Positions 41,442-50,064 of a DNA stretch of 64,000 nt are shown one piece after another (position 1 is the stretch's first letter; each line of letters opens with the position of its first letter). This stretch comes from an uncultured Craurococcus sp. (GTDB taxonomy: Bacteria > Pseudomonadota > Alphaproteobacteria > Acetobacterales > Acetobacteraceae), in contig CADCTD010000002.1 of the NCBI GenBank assembly GCA_902805545.1, forward strand, positions 25,124 through 89,123, read 5' to 3'. Position numbers and translations under genes: made by a program. The notes below the pieces were generated by a model, which searched no databases, was not told the origin of the DNA, and saw only the letters and a program-made list of their open reading frames with translations.

Positions 41442-41986
41442 ATCGGTCTGCCCTCGCTCAGCGCCCAGTCGTCGCCCATCAGCACGTTGCTCGGCAGCGT
41501 CTTGTCGAGGACCTTCCATGCCGCCTCGGCGCCGGCCACCGGCAAGCCCTTCGGGTCCAGCAGCCCGACCTGCACCAGCACCGAGGCCTGGTCCCAGTAG
41601 ATGTGCTCGTGCACCAGCTTGTCGCCCTGGAACTGGACGATGGCGACCAGCGCCACCTCCACCTTCCGCCCCGTCGGCGGGATGCCGGGCAGCATCCAGT
41701 CGATGCCGGAGGTATGGGTGAAGCGGAACAGCATCTCGTCGACGATGCTGCTCTCGCCGACGGTGCGGCTGATCGGCATCAGCTCCGTATCCGGCGGGTT
41801 GGCGCCGATGAAGTGGTACCGGTAGAAGCGCTTGAGCTGGTCGTGGCCGACGCCGCCGGTCATGGTCGGGACGTGGTTCACATAAGGCTCGGACACCATG
41901 GAGGCCATGGTCGCCTCCACGTCGCGGGTCTCGAATTCGTAACGGCAATGCGCTTCCCAGAGCGCGACGAGGTCATGGCCGGGCAT
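41438..41986 (-). CDS. SnoaL/NTF2-like family protein
   Basis: Polyketide-cyclase-like fold pattern; MVSEPYVNHVPTMTGG; HEHIYWDQASVLVQVGLLD. Confidence 0.75.
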   Translation of the reverse strand: MPGHDLVALWEAHCRYEFETRDVEATMASMVSEPYVNHVPTMTGGVGHDQLKRFYRYHFIGANPPDTELMPISRTVGESSIVDEMLFRFTHTSGIDWMLPGIPPTGRKVEVALVAIVQFQGDKLVHEHIYWDQASVLVQVGLLDPKGLPVAGAEAAWKVLDKTLPSNVLMGDDWALSEGRPI

Positions 41987-42036
41987 CGGTCTGCCTTTCC
42001 GGTTCGCTGGGCGGCAGCGAAGCAGAGGGCGGCACC

Positions 42037-42612
42037 TCAGGGAAGCCTCAACCCCTTGAGCAGGAGTGCCAGCACCGCCTCGAGCGCCGCCGCCCGGTCG
42101 GGCCCGCCCCCTGCGGTGCGGACCATATGGGGGTGGTGGAAGGCGCTCGTGGCGGCCAGCACCGCGCGCGCCAGCGCCCCGGCCTCGCCGGCGAAGCTGC
42201 CCTCCGCCACGCCCTCGGCCAGGATGTGCGCGAGCTGGCCGTGCAGCTCCGCGAGGTGCCGCTCGACGGCGCCGCGATGCGCTTCCGCCAGGGCCTCATA
42301 GGCGGCGAAGAGCTCAGGCTCGGCCAGGATCTTGGCCTCCTTGGCGGCGGCCAGGGCGCGCACCCAGCCCGCCAGCCGCTCCGGTGCCGGGTCCGGCTGC
42401 TGGGCGACCGCGGCCAGCGGGGTCGAGACCGACCCCAGCCAGCGCTCCACCACCGCCTCCCGCAGCGCCTCCTTGCTCGGGAAGTGGCGGTAGAGGTTGG
42501 CATGGCTCATGCCGAGGGCCCGGGCGACATCCACCACCGAAACCTTGGCCGGTCCGTGGCGGCGGATGAGCGCCTCGCAGGCATCGAGGATGCGGTCGCG
42601 GATGGGCTCCAT
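42037..42612 (-). CDS. TetR family transcriptional regulator
   Basis: RILDACEALIRRHGPAKVSVVDVARALGMSHANLYRHFPSKEALREAV. Confidence 0.93.
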   Translation of the reverse strand: MEPIRDRILDACEALIRRHGPAKVSVVDVARALGMSHANLYRHFPSKEALREAVVERWLGSVSTPLAAVAQQPDPAPERLAGWVRALAAAKEAKILAEPELFAAYEALAEAHRGAVERHLAELHGQLAHILAEGVAEGSFAGEAGALARAVLAATSAFHHPHMVRTAGGGPDRAAALEAVLALLLKGLRLP

Positions 42613-42622
42613 CCGCCCCTTT

Positions 42623-43615
42623 TCAGCCCGGCCGGCGCTCGCTGTCGAGGGCCGCCATGGAATGGGCGTCGTAGCGCGCGCCGGCGACCGCCTCGGCCGG
42701 CACCGCCGCCTCCAGCCGGGCAACCTCCTCCGGCGTGAGGGCGATGTCGAGCGCGCCGAGCGCCTCCGTGAGGCGGGCCCGGCTGCGGGCGCCGACCAGC
42801 GGCACGATGTCCTCGCCCCGGTGCAGCGCCCAGGCGATGGCTAGCTGCGCCCCGGTCACGCCGCGCTCCGCCGCAAGCGCCGCGAGGGCATCGGCCAGGG
42901 CCCGGTTGCGCGCCAGGTTCTCGCCCTGCCAGCGTGGGCCCATGCTGCGGAAATCGCCCGGCCCCTTGGCCTGGCTGCCGCCGAGCAGCCCGCGCGCCAG
43001 CACGCCATAGGCGGTCATGCCGATGCCGAGCTCGCGCAGCACCGGGAGGATCTCCGCCTCGGGCCCGCGGCTCATCAGGCTGTACTCGATCTGCAGCTGG
43101 GCGATCGGATGGACGGCCGCGGCACGCCGCAGCGTCTCGGGCCCGACCTCGGAGAGGCCGATATGCCGGACGTATCCGGCCTGCACCATCTCGGCGATGG
43201 CGCCGACCGTCTCCTCGATCGGCACCGCCGGGTCGAGCCGGGCGGGCTGGTAGATGTCGACATGATCGGTGCCAAGGCGGCGCAGCGTGTAGGCCAGCGC
43301 CGTCTTCACCGCCTGGGGCCGCGCGTCGTAGCCGACGAAGCCCCCGCCCGGCTCCCGCTGGGCGCCGAACTTCACCGCGATGGCGACCTTGTCGCGCCGG
43401 CCGCCCTCGAGCGCCCGGCGCAGCAGCATCTCGTTATGCCCCATGCCGTAGAAGTCGCCGGTGTCGAGCAGGGTGACGCCGGCATCGATGGCGGCCTGGA
43501 TGGTGGCGATGCTCTCGGCCTCGTCGGCCGGGCCGTAGAAATCCGACATGCCCATGCAGCCGAGGCCGAGGGCAGAGACGCGGGGGCCTGTCCGGCCGAG
43601 TGTGCGCAGGCGCAT
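42623..43615 (-). CDS. Aldo/keto reductase
   Basis: LGRTGPRVSALGLGCMGMSDFYG; LLDTGDFYGMGHNEMLLRRAL; YSLMSRGPE. Confidence 0.95.
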   Translation of the reverse strand: MRLRTLGRTGPRVSALGLGCMGMSDFYGPADEAESIATIQAAIDAGVTLLDTGDFYGMGHNEMLLRRALEGGRRDKVAIAVKFGAQREPGGGFVGYDARPQAVKTALAYTLRRLGTDHVDIYQPARLDPAVPIEETVGAIAEMVQAGYVRHIGLSEVGPETLRRAAAVHPIAQLQIEYSLMSRGPEAEILPVLRELGIGMTAYGVLARGLLGGSQAKGPGDFRSMGPRWQGENLARNRALADALAALAAERGVTGAQLAIAWALHRGEDIVPLVGARSRARLTEALGALDIALTPEEVARLEAAVPAEAVAGARYDAHSMAALDSERRPG

Positions 43616-43696
43616 GGTCGATCTCCTTCCGCTGGTGTGGCGGGAAGATCGCTGCGGCCTGCGGCGATTACAAGTGACAGATTTTGAATATTGTCA

Positions 43697-43906
43697 TTAG
43701 GCCGCTGGCAGCCGGTTCGCGAGCTTGCGCGCCAGCGCATAGCCGAGCAACCCGGCGACGGGCGCCGCCGGCAACACCAGCAACCAGCCGATATGGACGT
43801 TCTGCACCACCAGGCCGAGGCCGATGCCGAGCATCAGCCCGCCGACCAGGCTGCCCACCACGCCGGCGGTCAGGCCGAGGATGAGGATTTCCGAGCGTGT
43901 CACCAT
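43697..43906 (-). CDS. Small membrane protein
   Basis: 69 aa, two TM-like Gly/Leu-rich helices. Confidence 0.55.
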   Translation of the reverse strand: MVTRSEILILGLTAGVVGSLVGGLMLGIGLGLVVQNVHIGWLLVLPAAPVAGLLGYALARKLANRLPAA

Positions 43907-43935
43907 GGCAGCGGAATAGGCGCCGCAGGCCGGGT

Positions 43936-43964
43936 TTGACAAGCCGGCCCCCCGCTTCTATAGG
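43936..43964 (+). promoter_or_regulatory. Strong sigma70-type promoter of rpsD (TTGACA-N17-TATAGG)
   Basis: -35 43936-43941, -10 43959-43964, 17-bp spacer. Confidence 0.7.
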
Positions 43965-44095
43965 CCCGGCTCTTCCTGGGAACGTGGACACATCTTCGGG
44001 GTGTGCGCCCGCCCATGCCCGTTCGGGGCGTGGGCCTACCGGGACAACATTGCGACGAGGGCCGCACCCGGAAACCGGGGCGGGATACCGAGCCT

Positions 44096-44713
44096 ATGAC
44101 CAAGCGCGTCGAAGCCAAGTTCAAGATCAACCGCCGCCTCGGGGTCAATCTCTGGGGCCGGGCCAAGAGCCCGATCAACAAGCGCGAAACCATCCCCGGC
44201 CAGCATGGCGCCCGCCGCAAGCAGAAGCCGACCGACTTCGGCGTGCAGCTGATGGCGAAGCAGAAGCTGAAGGGCTATTACGGCAACATCGGCGAGAAGC
44301 AGTTCCGCAAGTATTACGAGGAGGCCGTGCGCCGCAAGGGCGACACCTCCGAGAACCTGATCGCCCTGCTCGAGCGCCGGCTGGACTGCGTCATCTACCG
44401 CATGAAGCTGGCGGTGACGCCCTTCGCGGCGCGGCAGTTCGTCAACCACGGCCATGTCACGGTCAACGGCAAGCGGCTCAACATCCCCTCCTACCAGGTC
44501 AAGGACAACGACCTGATCGAGGTGAAGGAGAAGTCGAAGCAGATGACCGTCGTGCTGGATGCCGTGCAGAACGGCGAGCGCGACGTGCCGGAGTACCTCG
44601 AGATCGACCACCGCGCCATGCGCGGCCGCTTCGTCCGCGCGCCGAAGCTCTCCGACGTGCCCTACCCGGTGCAGATGGAGCCGAACCTGGTCGTCGAGTT
44701 CTACTCGCGGTAA
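44096..44713 (+). CDS. rpsD: 30S ribosomal protein S4
   Basis: [31 protein letters not shown]...[31 protein letters not shown]4 domain [15 protein letters not shown]. Confidence 0.97.
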   Translation: MTKRVEAKFKINRRLGVNLWGRAKSPINKRETIPGQHGARRKQKPTDFGVQLMAKQKLKGYYGNIGEKQFRKYYEEAVRRKGDTSENLIALLERRLDCVIYRMKLAVTPFAARQFVNHGHVTVNGKRLNIPSYQVKDNDLIEVKEKSKQMTVVLDAVQNGERDVPEYLEIDHRAMRGRFVRAPKLSDVPYPVQMEPNLVVEFYSR

Positions 44714-44752
44714 TCCAGAGGGGCCGGGTCGCAGGACCTGGCCCTTTCCATG

Positions 44753-45196
44753 TCAGCGGGCAGGGTGCTCCAGGCGGAAGCCGACTCCCAGCCGGTTCCA
44801 CAGGTTGATCATCCCGATCAGCGTCGTCAGCGAGACCAGCTCCGCCGGCGAGAATTGCTCCGCCGCCGCAGCATAGTCCGGATCGGGCGCGCCGGCCTGC
44901 GGCAGCAGGGTCAGCGCCTCCGTCCAGGCCAGCGCCGCCCGCTCCTGCGCCGTGTAGAGCGAGCTTTCGCGCCAGGCGGAAAGCAGCAGCAGCCGCTCCG
45001 GCGTCTCGCCGGCCTTCAGCGCGTCCCGGCTGTGCATGTGGATGCAGTAGGCGCAGTTGTTGATCTGCGAGGCGCGGGTCTTCACCAGGTCCATCAGCCC
45101 ATGCGGCAGGCCGCTGTTCCGGATCTGCGTCTCGAGCGCGAGCAGCGCCTTGTAGAGGCCCGGATTCGCCTGCGGCGGGTTCAGTCTCTGGCTCAT
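44753..45196 (-). CDS. Carboxymuconolactone decarboxylase/AhpD-like protein
   Basis: INNCAYCIHMHSRDALKAGETPERLLLLSAWRES (CxxC...H). Confidence 0.93.
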   Translation of the reverse strand: MSQRLNPPQANPGLYKALLALETQIRNSGLPHGLMDLVKTRASQINNCAYCIHMHSRDALKAGETPERLLLLSAWRESSLYTAQERAALAWTEALTLLPQAGAPDPDYAAAAEQFSPAELVSLTTLIGMINLWNRLGVGFRLEHPAR

Positions 45197-45212
45197 CGGT
45201 CTGGTCCTTCGG

Positions 45213-46166
45213 TCAGGCCGGCGGAAAATCCGCCCGCTGCCCCAAGGACGCTCCGGCGCCGCCGCTTGTGACAGCGCTCCGCATAATTCCATGCAGTTTG
45301 TCGGGATTGCGGAGGAGGTAGAGCGCCTGGATGCGCCCCTCCGCCACCTCGGCCCCCAGCACGCCCCAGGGCGCACCGTCGAGGAAGATGGCGAGGCCCG
45401 GCTGGCCGTTGACGGCAATGGGCCGCGCCCCGAGCCCCGGCGGCAAGCGCCGGCCCACGCCAAGGGCGAAGCGCGCCACCTTGTCGCCGCCGAGGATCGG
45501 GTTGAGGGCCGCCTGCGCCTTGCCCCCGCCATCGGTCAGCAGCCGCGCATCCTTGGCCAGCACCCGCAGAAGCCTCGCCGGATCGCCCGACCGGGCCGCC
45601 GCAAGGAAGGCCGTGAGCAGCCGTCGGTGCATCGCCGGGCTCGCCGTACGCCGCGCCGGCGCCGGGTCCCGCAGCCGCTCCCGCGCCCGGTGGAGAAGCT
45701 GCCGGCAGGCCGCCTCGGACCGGCCGAGTGCGGCGGAAATCGTACCGTATTCCGCCCCGAAGGCGTCCCGCAGCAGCAGCGCCGCCCGCTCCGGCGCGGA
45801 GAGCCGCTCCAGCAGCAGCAGGAAGGCGATGGAGAGGTCGGCCGCCCGGTCGAGGCGCCGGTCGGGCGCCGTGCTCTCGGGCGGCGCCGGCACCTCCTCC
45901 AGCCAGGGCTCCGGCAGCCAGGGGCCGGGATAGTCGCGCCGCGCCGACGCGCCTCGCCGCAGCCGGTCGAGGCAAAGCCGCGTCGCCACCGTCACCAGCC
46001 AGGCGGCGGGGTCGGCGATGCCCGCCCGGTCCGCAGCCTACCAGCGGATCCAGGCTTCCTGCACCACCTCCTCGGCCTCGCCCGTCGCGCCGAGCATGCG
46101 ATAGGCAAGGGCCAGCAGCCGCGGCCGATGCGCCAGGAAAGGGTCGGGCCCGGCCAGCTGCTGCAT
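45213..46166 (-). pseudogene. ECF41-type (SigJ-like) RNA polymerase sigma factor with SnoaL-like tail, interrupted by in-frame TAG at 46038-46040
   Basis: N-part FLAHRPRLLALAYRMLGATGEAEEVVQEAWIRW*; same-frame continuation AADRAGIADPAAWLVTVATRLCLDRLRR...WLPEP...DGGGK...NPDKL. Confidence 0.8.
45247..45273 (-). promoter_or_regulatory. ECF41-type promoter TGTCACA-N16-CGTC for the carboxymuconolactone decarboxylase gene
   Basis: Minus strand TGTCACA (45267-45273), CGTC (45247-45250), spacer 16 nt; about 50 nt upstream of the ATG at 45196. Confidence 0.65.
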
Positions 46167-46196
46167 CCGTCGCGCTCCCCTGCCAGAGTGGCCAGC

Positions 46197-46946
46197 ATGC
46201 GCCGATTCCTCTCCCTGCTGAACCTCCTCCTCCCCGCCCTCCTGCCCTTCGCCGGGGTGATGGCGAGCCTCATCGGCATGGGCCATCCGCTCTGGGCGAT
46301 GCAGAGCATCCGCACGCCGGTGGTGCCCGCGCCCTACGCCTTCTCGATCTGGGGCGCGATCTTCGCACTCGCCCTCGCCTGGGGCTTCTGGCAGATGCGG
46401 CCCGCGCAGCGCGCCGACCCGCGACTCGCCCGGCTGCGCGGCCCGGCGGCGGCTGCCTTCGCGCTGATGCTGCTCTGGATGGTGGTGGCGCAGCTCACGC
46501 CCAATGGCTGGCACCTGCTGGCGATCATCCTCGCCCTGCTGGCCGCGGCGCTGGTGGCCTTCCTTCGCGCGGCCGGGCAACGGATGGACGGGGCGGGCTG
46601 GCGCTGGGTCGCCCGGCCGCTGTTCGGCTTGCTGGCCGGCTGGGTCTCGGCCGCCAGCATCGTCAACCTCTCCGGCGCGGCGGCGACCGCGGGCGTGACC
46701 TGGGGCGGCATGGACCCGGTGCTGGTGGCGATGGGGCTGATCCTGCTTGCCGCCTGGATCGGCAGCGCCGTGCTGCGGCGCGGCCGGGGCGACCTCTGGT
46801 ATGCCGGCGCGCTGCTCTGGGCGCTGCTGGCCGTCGTCGTCGCCAATGCGGCGCTGCCGGCGGTCGCCGTCACCGCCGGCCTCGGCATGCTGATCGTCGG
46901 CGTGGCGGCGTGGCTAGCCCGGATACGCCACGAACGGCCCGTGTAG
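46197..46946 (+). CDS. Multi-TM membrane protein, possibly TspO/MBR-related
   Basis: VVPAPYAFSIWGAIFALALAWGFWQ and several Trp-rich TM helices. Confidence 0.6.
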   Translation: MRRFLSLLNLLLPALLPFAGVMASLIGMGHPLWAMQSIRTPVVPAPYAFSIWGAIFALALAWGFWQMRPAQRADPRLARLRGPAAAAFALMLLWMVVAQLTPNGWHLLAIILALLAAALVAFLRAAGQRMDGAGWRWVARPLFGLLAGWVSAASIVNLSGAAATAGVTWGGMDPVLVAMGLILLAAWIGSAVLRRGRGDLWYAGALLWALLAVVVANAALPAVAVTAGLGMLIVGVAAWLARIRHERPV

Positions 46947-47888
46947 CGGCCGCGGCAGCAGCGGCAGGGCGTGGGCGGCCGCCAGCAGCAGCGCCCGCTT
47001 CGGCGAGGGCGCCGCGGCCACCGAAGCGCGCAGCCGCCCGAGTCCTGCCGCCCGGTCGCCATGGCGGATCAGTTCCCGTCCGACGATCCAGGCATTCTCC
47101 GCCTCCGCCCGCCGCCGCATCCGCGCCAGGCGCTGCGGGCCGAGCCGCTCCGCCAGCAATGGGTTGGCGTAGATCGCCGCCATCGCCGGGGCGAAGGCCA
47201 TCGGGTCCCGCGCCATCCGGCGGTAGGCGCTGCCCTGGCGCTCGCGGACGAAGAGCACCGGCTCCGCATCCTCGACCGCGACGAAGGGGCCCTGCAGGGC
47301 AAGGCGGATCCAGTATTCCCAGTCCTCGCCGTAGCGGAGATGCGGCAGGAAAGGCCCGGCGGCGGCGATCGCCTCCCGCCGGACCAGCATATGCCCGCCG
47401 TTGACGAAGAGGTTCTGCACCAGCAGCCGCTCCAGCAGGTCGCCTGAGAGGGCAGGGGCGCCCTTCAGCCGCAGCGGGGGGTCGCCGGGCCGGGCGTCCT
47501 CGGCCATCACCGCATAGGCGCCATGGGCGGCGATGGCGGCCGGGACGGAGGCGAGCGCCACCATCAGCCGCTCGAGCGCATCGGGAGCGAGCCAGTCATC
47601 GGCATCGAGGAAGAGCACGGCCTCGCCCCGCGCCTCGGCGATGGCCCGGCTGCGGGCGGCGGAGACGCCGGCATTCTCCTGCCGGATGAGGCGGATGCGC
47701 TTGTCCTGGCAGCCCGCCACCACCTCCGCCGTGTTGTCGCGCGAACCGTCATCGACGACGAGCATCTCCCAGTCGGGGAAGGTCTGGGCCAGGACGCTGC
47801 CGACCGCGGCACCGACATAGCGGGCGACGTCGAAGGCCGGCGTCAGGATGGAGACGGCAGGGGCGGGGGTGACGAGGTCGCGCATCAT
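46914..47888 (-). CDS. Glycosyltransferase family 2 protein
   Basis: VSILTPAFDVARYVGAAVGSVLAQTFPDWEMLVVDDGSRDNT; AVLFLDADDWL. Confidence 0.93.
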   Translation of the reverse strand: MMRDLVTPAPAVSILTPAFDVARYVGAAVGSVLAQTFPDWEMLVVDDGSRDNTAEVVAGCQDKRIRLIRQENAGVSAARSRAIAEARGEAVLFLDADDWLAPDALERLMVALASVPAAIAAHGAYAVMAEDARPGDPPLRLKGAPALSGDLLERLLVQNLFVNGGHMLVRREAIAAAGPFLPHLRYGEDWEYWIRLALQGPFVAVEDAEPVLFVRERQGSAYRRMARDPMAFAPAMAAIYANPLLAERLGPQRLARMRRRAEAENAWIVGRELIRHGDRAAGLGRLRASVAAAPSPKRALLLAAAHALPLLPRPLHGPFVAYPG

Positions 47889-48088
47889 TCCCCCCGCCTG
47901 CCATGCGGCGGCCGGGGGGTGGGGTCACGCCTCCGCGGCGTCTCGCGCTTGTGTCCGCAAGCCAGCGTCGGGCCGCGGCCATCGCCCCGGCCGGCGCCCC
48001 TCGCTGACGGCGAACCTGCCCTCCGGACGCGCGGGATGCGCCGCCCGTCAACCCGGCCGATGGGGCAGGCCTCCCGTGCCGATTCTCG

Positions 48089-48976
48089 TCAGGCGGCGCG
48101 CAGGACCCGCCCGGCCACCGCATCCAGCTTCGCCAGCATGGCGGGGTCACGCCGCTCGGGTGCCGTGATCAGCGCATGATCGAGGGCGCGGTCGCAGCCG
48201 GCCGGGCAGGGACCGCGGCGCCGCCCGAGCTCCGGCACCACCGCCTTCACCAACGCCCGCGCCTTGTCCGCATTGCCGAAGAGCACCTTCACCACCTGGT
48301 CGACCGTCACATGGTCATGGTCCGGGTGCCAACAGTCGAAATCCGTCACCATGGCGACGGTCGCGTAGCAGAGCTCCGCCTCCCGGGCGAGCTTCGCCTC
48401 CGGCATGTTGGTCATGCCGATGACGCTGCAGCCCCAGGACCGGTAGAGCAGGCTCTCCGCCTTGGTGCTGAACTGCGGCCCCTCCATGACGAGATAGGTC
48501 CCGCCCCGCGTCACCGGCAGGCCGAGGCCGCGCGCCGCGCCCTCCAGCGCATCCCCGAGCCGCGGGCAGACCGGCTGCGCCACCGAGACATGCGCCACGC
48601 AGCCGGTGCCGAAGAAGCTTTTCTCGCGGGCGAAGGTGCGGTCGATGAACTGGTCGACGATGACGAAATGGCCGGGCGGCAGGTCCTCCCGCAGCGAGCC
48701 GACGGCGGAGAGGGAGAGGATCTCGGTCACGCCGGAGCGCTTCAGCGCGTCGATATTGGCGCGGTAGTTCAGCGCCGAGGGCGGCGTCGGGTGGCCGCGC
48801 CCGTGGCGGGGCAGGAAGACGCAGCGCACGCCGGCGAGGCGCCCGAAGAGCAGCTCGTCGGAGGGGTCGCCCCAGGGCGTCCCCACCCTGCGCCATTCGC
48901 GCTCCTCCAGCCCGTCGATGTCGTAGAGGCCTGAGCCGCCGATGAGGCCGATGACGGGTTCAATCGTGTCGGGCAT
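48089..48976 (-). CDS. mtnP: S-methyl-5'-thioadenosine phosphorylase
   Basis: IGLIGGSGLYDIDGLEE; FLPRHGRGHPTPPSALNYRANIDALK; MEGPQFSTKAES. Confidence 0.95.
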   Translation of the reverse strand: MPDTIEPVIGLIGGSGLYDIDGLEEREWRRVGTPWGDPSDELLFGRLAGVRCVFLPRHGRGHPTPPSALNYRANIDALKRSGVTEILSLSAVGSLREDLPPGHFVIVDQFIDRTFAREKSFFGTGCVAHVSVAQPVCPRLGDALEGAARGLGLPVTRGGTYLVMEGPQFSTKAESLLYRSWGCSVIGMTNMPEAKLAREAELCYATVAMVTDFDCWHPDHDHVTVDQVVKVLFGNADKARALVKAVVPELGRRRGPCPAGCDRALDHALITAPERRDPAMLAKLDAVAGRVLRAA

Positions 48977-49099
48977 GGGATGCATCTCCGAAAGATGAGC
49001 GGCTTTTGGGCCAGCGCCGCGCGGCGATCAACCATGGGCGATGGCCGGGCGCCGTGGGCCGGGCCAAGCTGGCGGCATCACGCCGACCGGAGTCGCCCC

Positions 49100-49234
49100 A
49101 TGACCGCCCGCCTCGCCTGCCTTCTCCTGATGCTCGGCGCCTGCAGCCCCACGACAACGCTGAGGGAGAGCAGCCGCATCGAGCGCGGCACCGCCCTGCC
49201 GCCGCCGGACCTGACGGCCGCCCCGGCCCGCTGA
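49100..49234 (+). CDS. Small (44 aa) lipoprotein-like protein
   Basis: MTARLACLLLMLGACSPTTTLRESSRIERGTALPPPDLTAAPAR*; lipobox LMLGAC. Confidence 0.5.
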   Translation: MTARLACLLLMLGACSPTTTLRESSRIERGTALPPPDLTAAPAR

Positions 49235-49240
49235 ATTGCA

Positions 49241-49264
49241 AAGGGCCGCCCGAAGGCGGCCCTT
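49241..49264. terminator. Bidirectional terminator between small lipoprotein and petC
   Basis: AAGGGCCGCC-CGAA-GGCGGCCCTT perfect 10-bp stem, tetraloop. Confidence 0.75.
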
Positions 49265-49289
49265 GCCTTGGACCCGGGCTCGGCCGGGC

Positions 49290-50063
49290 CTAATGCACGT
49301 CGGCCCAGATCTTGCGCTTCACCGCATAGGCGAGGCCGCCGAGGATGGTGAGGAAGATCACGACCTTCACCCCCATCGCCTTGCGCTCCTCGAGCTCCGG
49401 CTCGGCCGCCCAGGTCAGGAACTGAGTGACGTCGGTCACCATCTGGTCGACCGTTGCCTGCGTGCCGTCATGGTACTCGACCTGCCCGTCGGAGGTGATC
49501 GGGGCCGGCATCGCGATCTGATGCCCGGCATAGTACTTGTTGTAGTACATGCCTTCGGCGAGCTGCACGCCGGGAGGCGGGTCGCTGTAGCCCACCAGCA
49601 AGGCATGGAGGTAGTCCGCCCCGCCTTCGCGGGCCTTGGTGATCACCGAGAGGTCCGGCGGATGGGCACCGTTATTGGCCGCCCGTGCCGCCTGCTCGTT
49701 GGGGAAGGGGCTCTTGAACCGGTCGGAGGCGCGGCCGGGCCGCTCCACCATCTGGCCCTCGTCATTCGGCCCATCCATCACCTGCACCGTCGCCGCGATG
49801 CCCGCCACCTCGGCCTCGGAGAGGCCGAGCTGCCGCAGGTTGCGGTAGGAGAGGAGGTGCATCGAGTGGCAGCCGGAACAGACTTCCTTGTAGACCTGGA
49901 AGCCCCGCTGCGCCGAGGCGCGATCGAAATGCCCGAACAGCCCGTCGAAGGAGAAGCGGGTGTCCGGCAGGCTGATGGCTTCGCCGGCGGCGAGGGCCGG
50001 CGAGGCCCCTGCGATCAGCCCAAAGCCGAGGACCAGCGCCCGGAGGCTACGGAAAGCGGACAT
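49290..50063 (-). CDS. petC: Cytochrome c1
   Basis: Heme motif CSGCHSMH; C-terminal TM anchor. Confidence 0.96.
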   Translation of the reverse strand: MSAFRSLRALVLGFGLIAGASPALAAGEAISLPDTRFSFDGLFGHFDRASAQRGFQVYKEVCSGCHSMHLLSYRNLRQLGLSEAEVAGIAATVQVMDGPNDEGQMVERPGRASDRFKSPFPNEQAARAANNGAHPPDLSVITKAREGGADYLHALLVGYSDPPPGVQLAEGMYYNKYYAGHQIAMPAPITSDGQVEYHDGTQATVDQMVTDVTQFLTWAAEPELEERKAMGVKVVIFLTILGGLAYAVKRKIWADVH

Positions 50064-50064
50064 G

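Noticed and set aside
38754-41948. 1064-aa minus-strand ORF
   Set aside because: Lies antisense to the clear cysS and TrmJ-like genes; composition is the antisense shadow of high-GC3 coding, with no recognisable domain.
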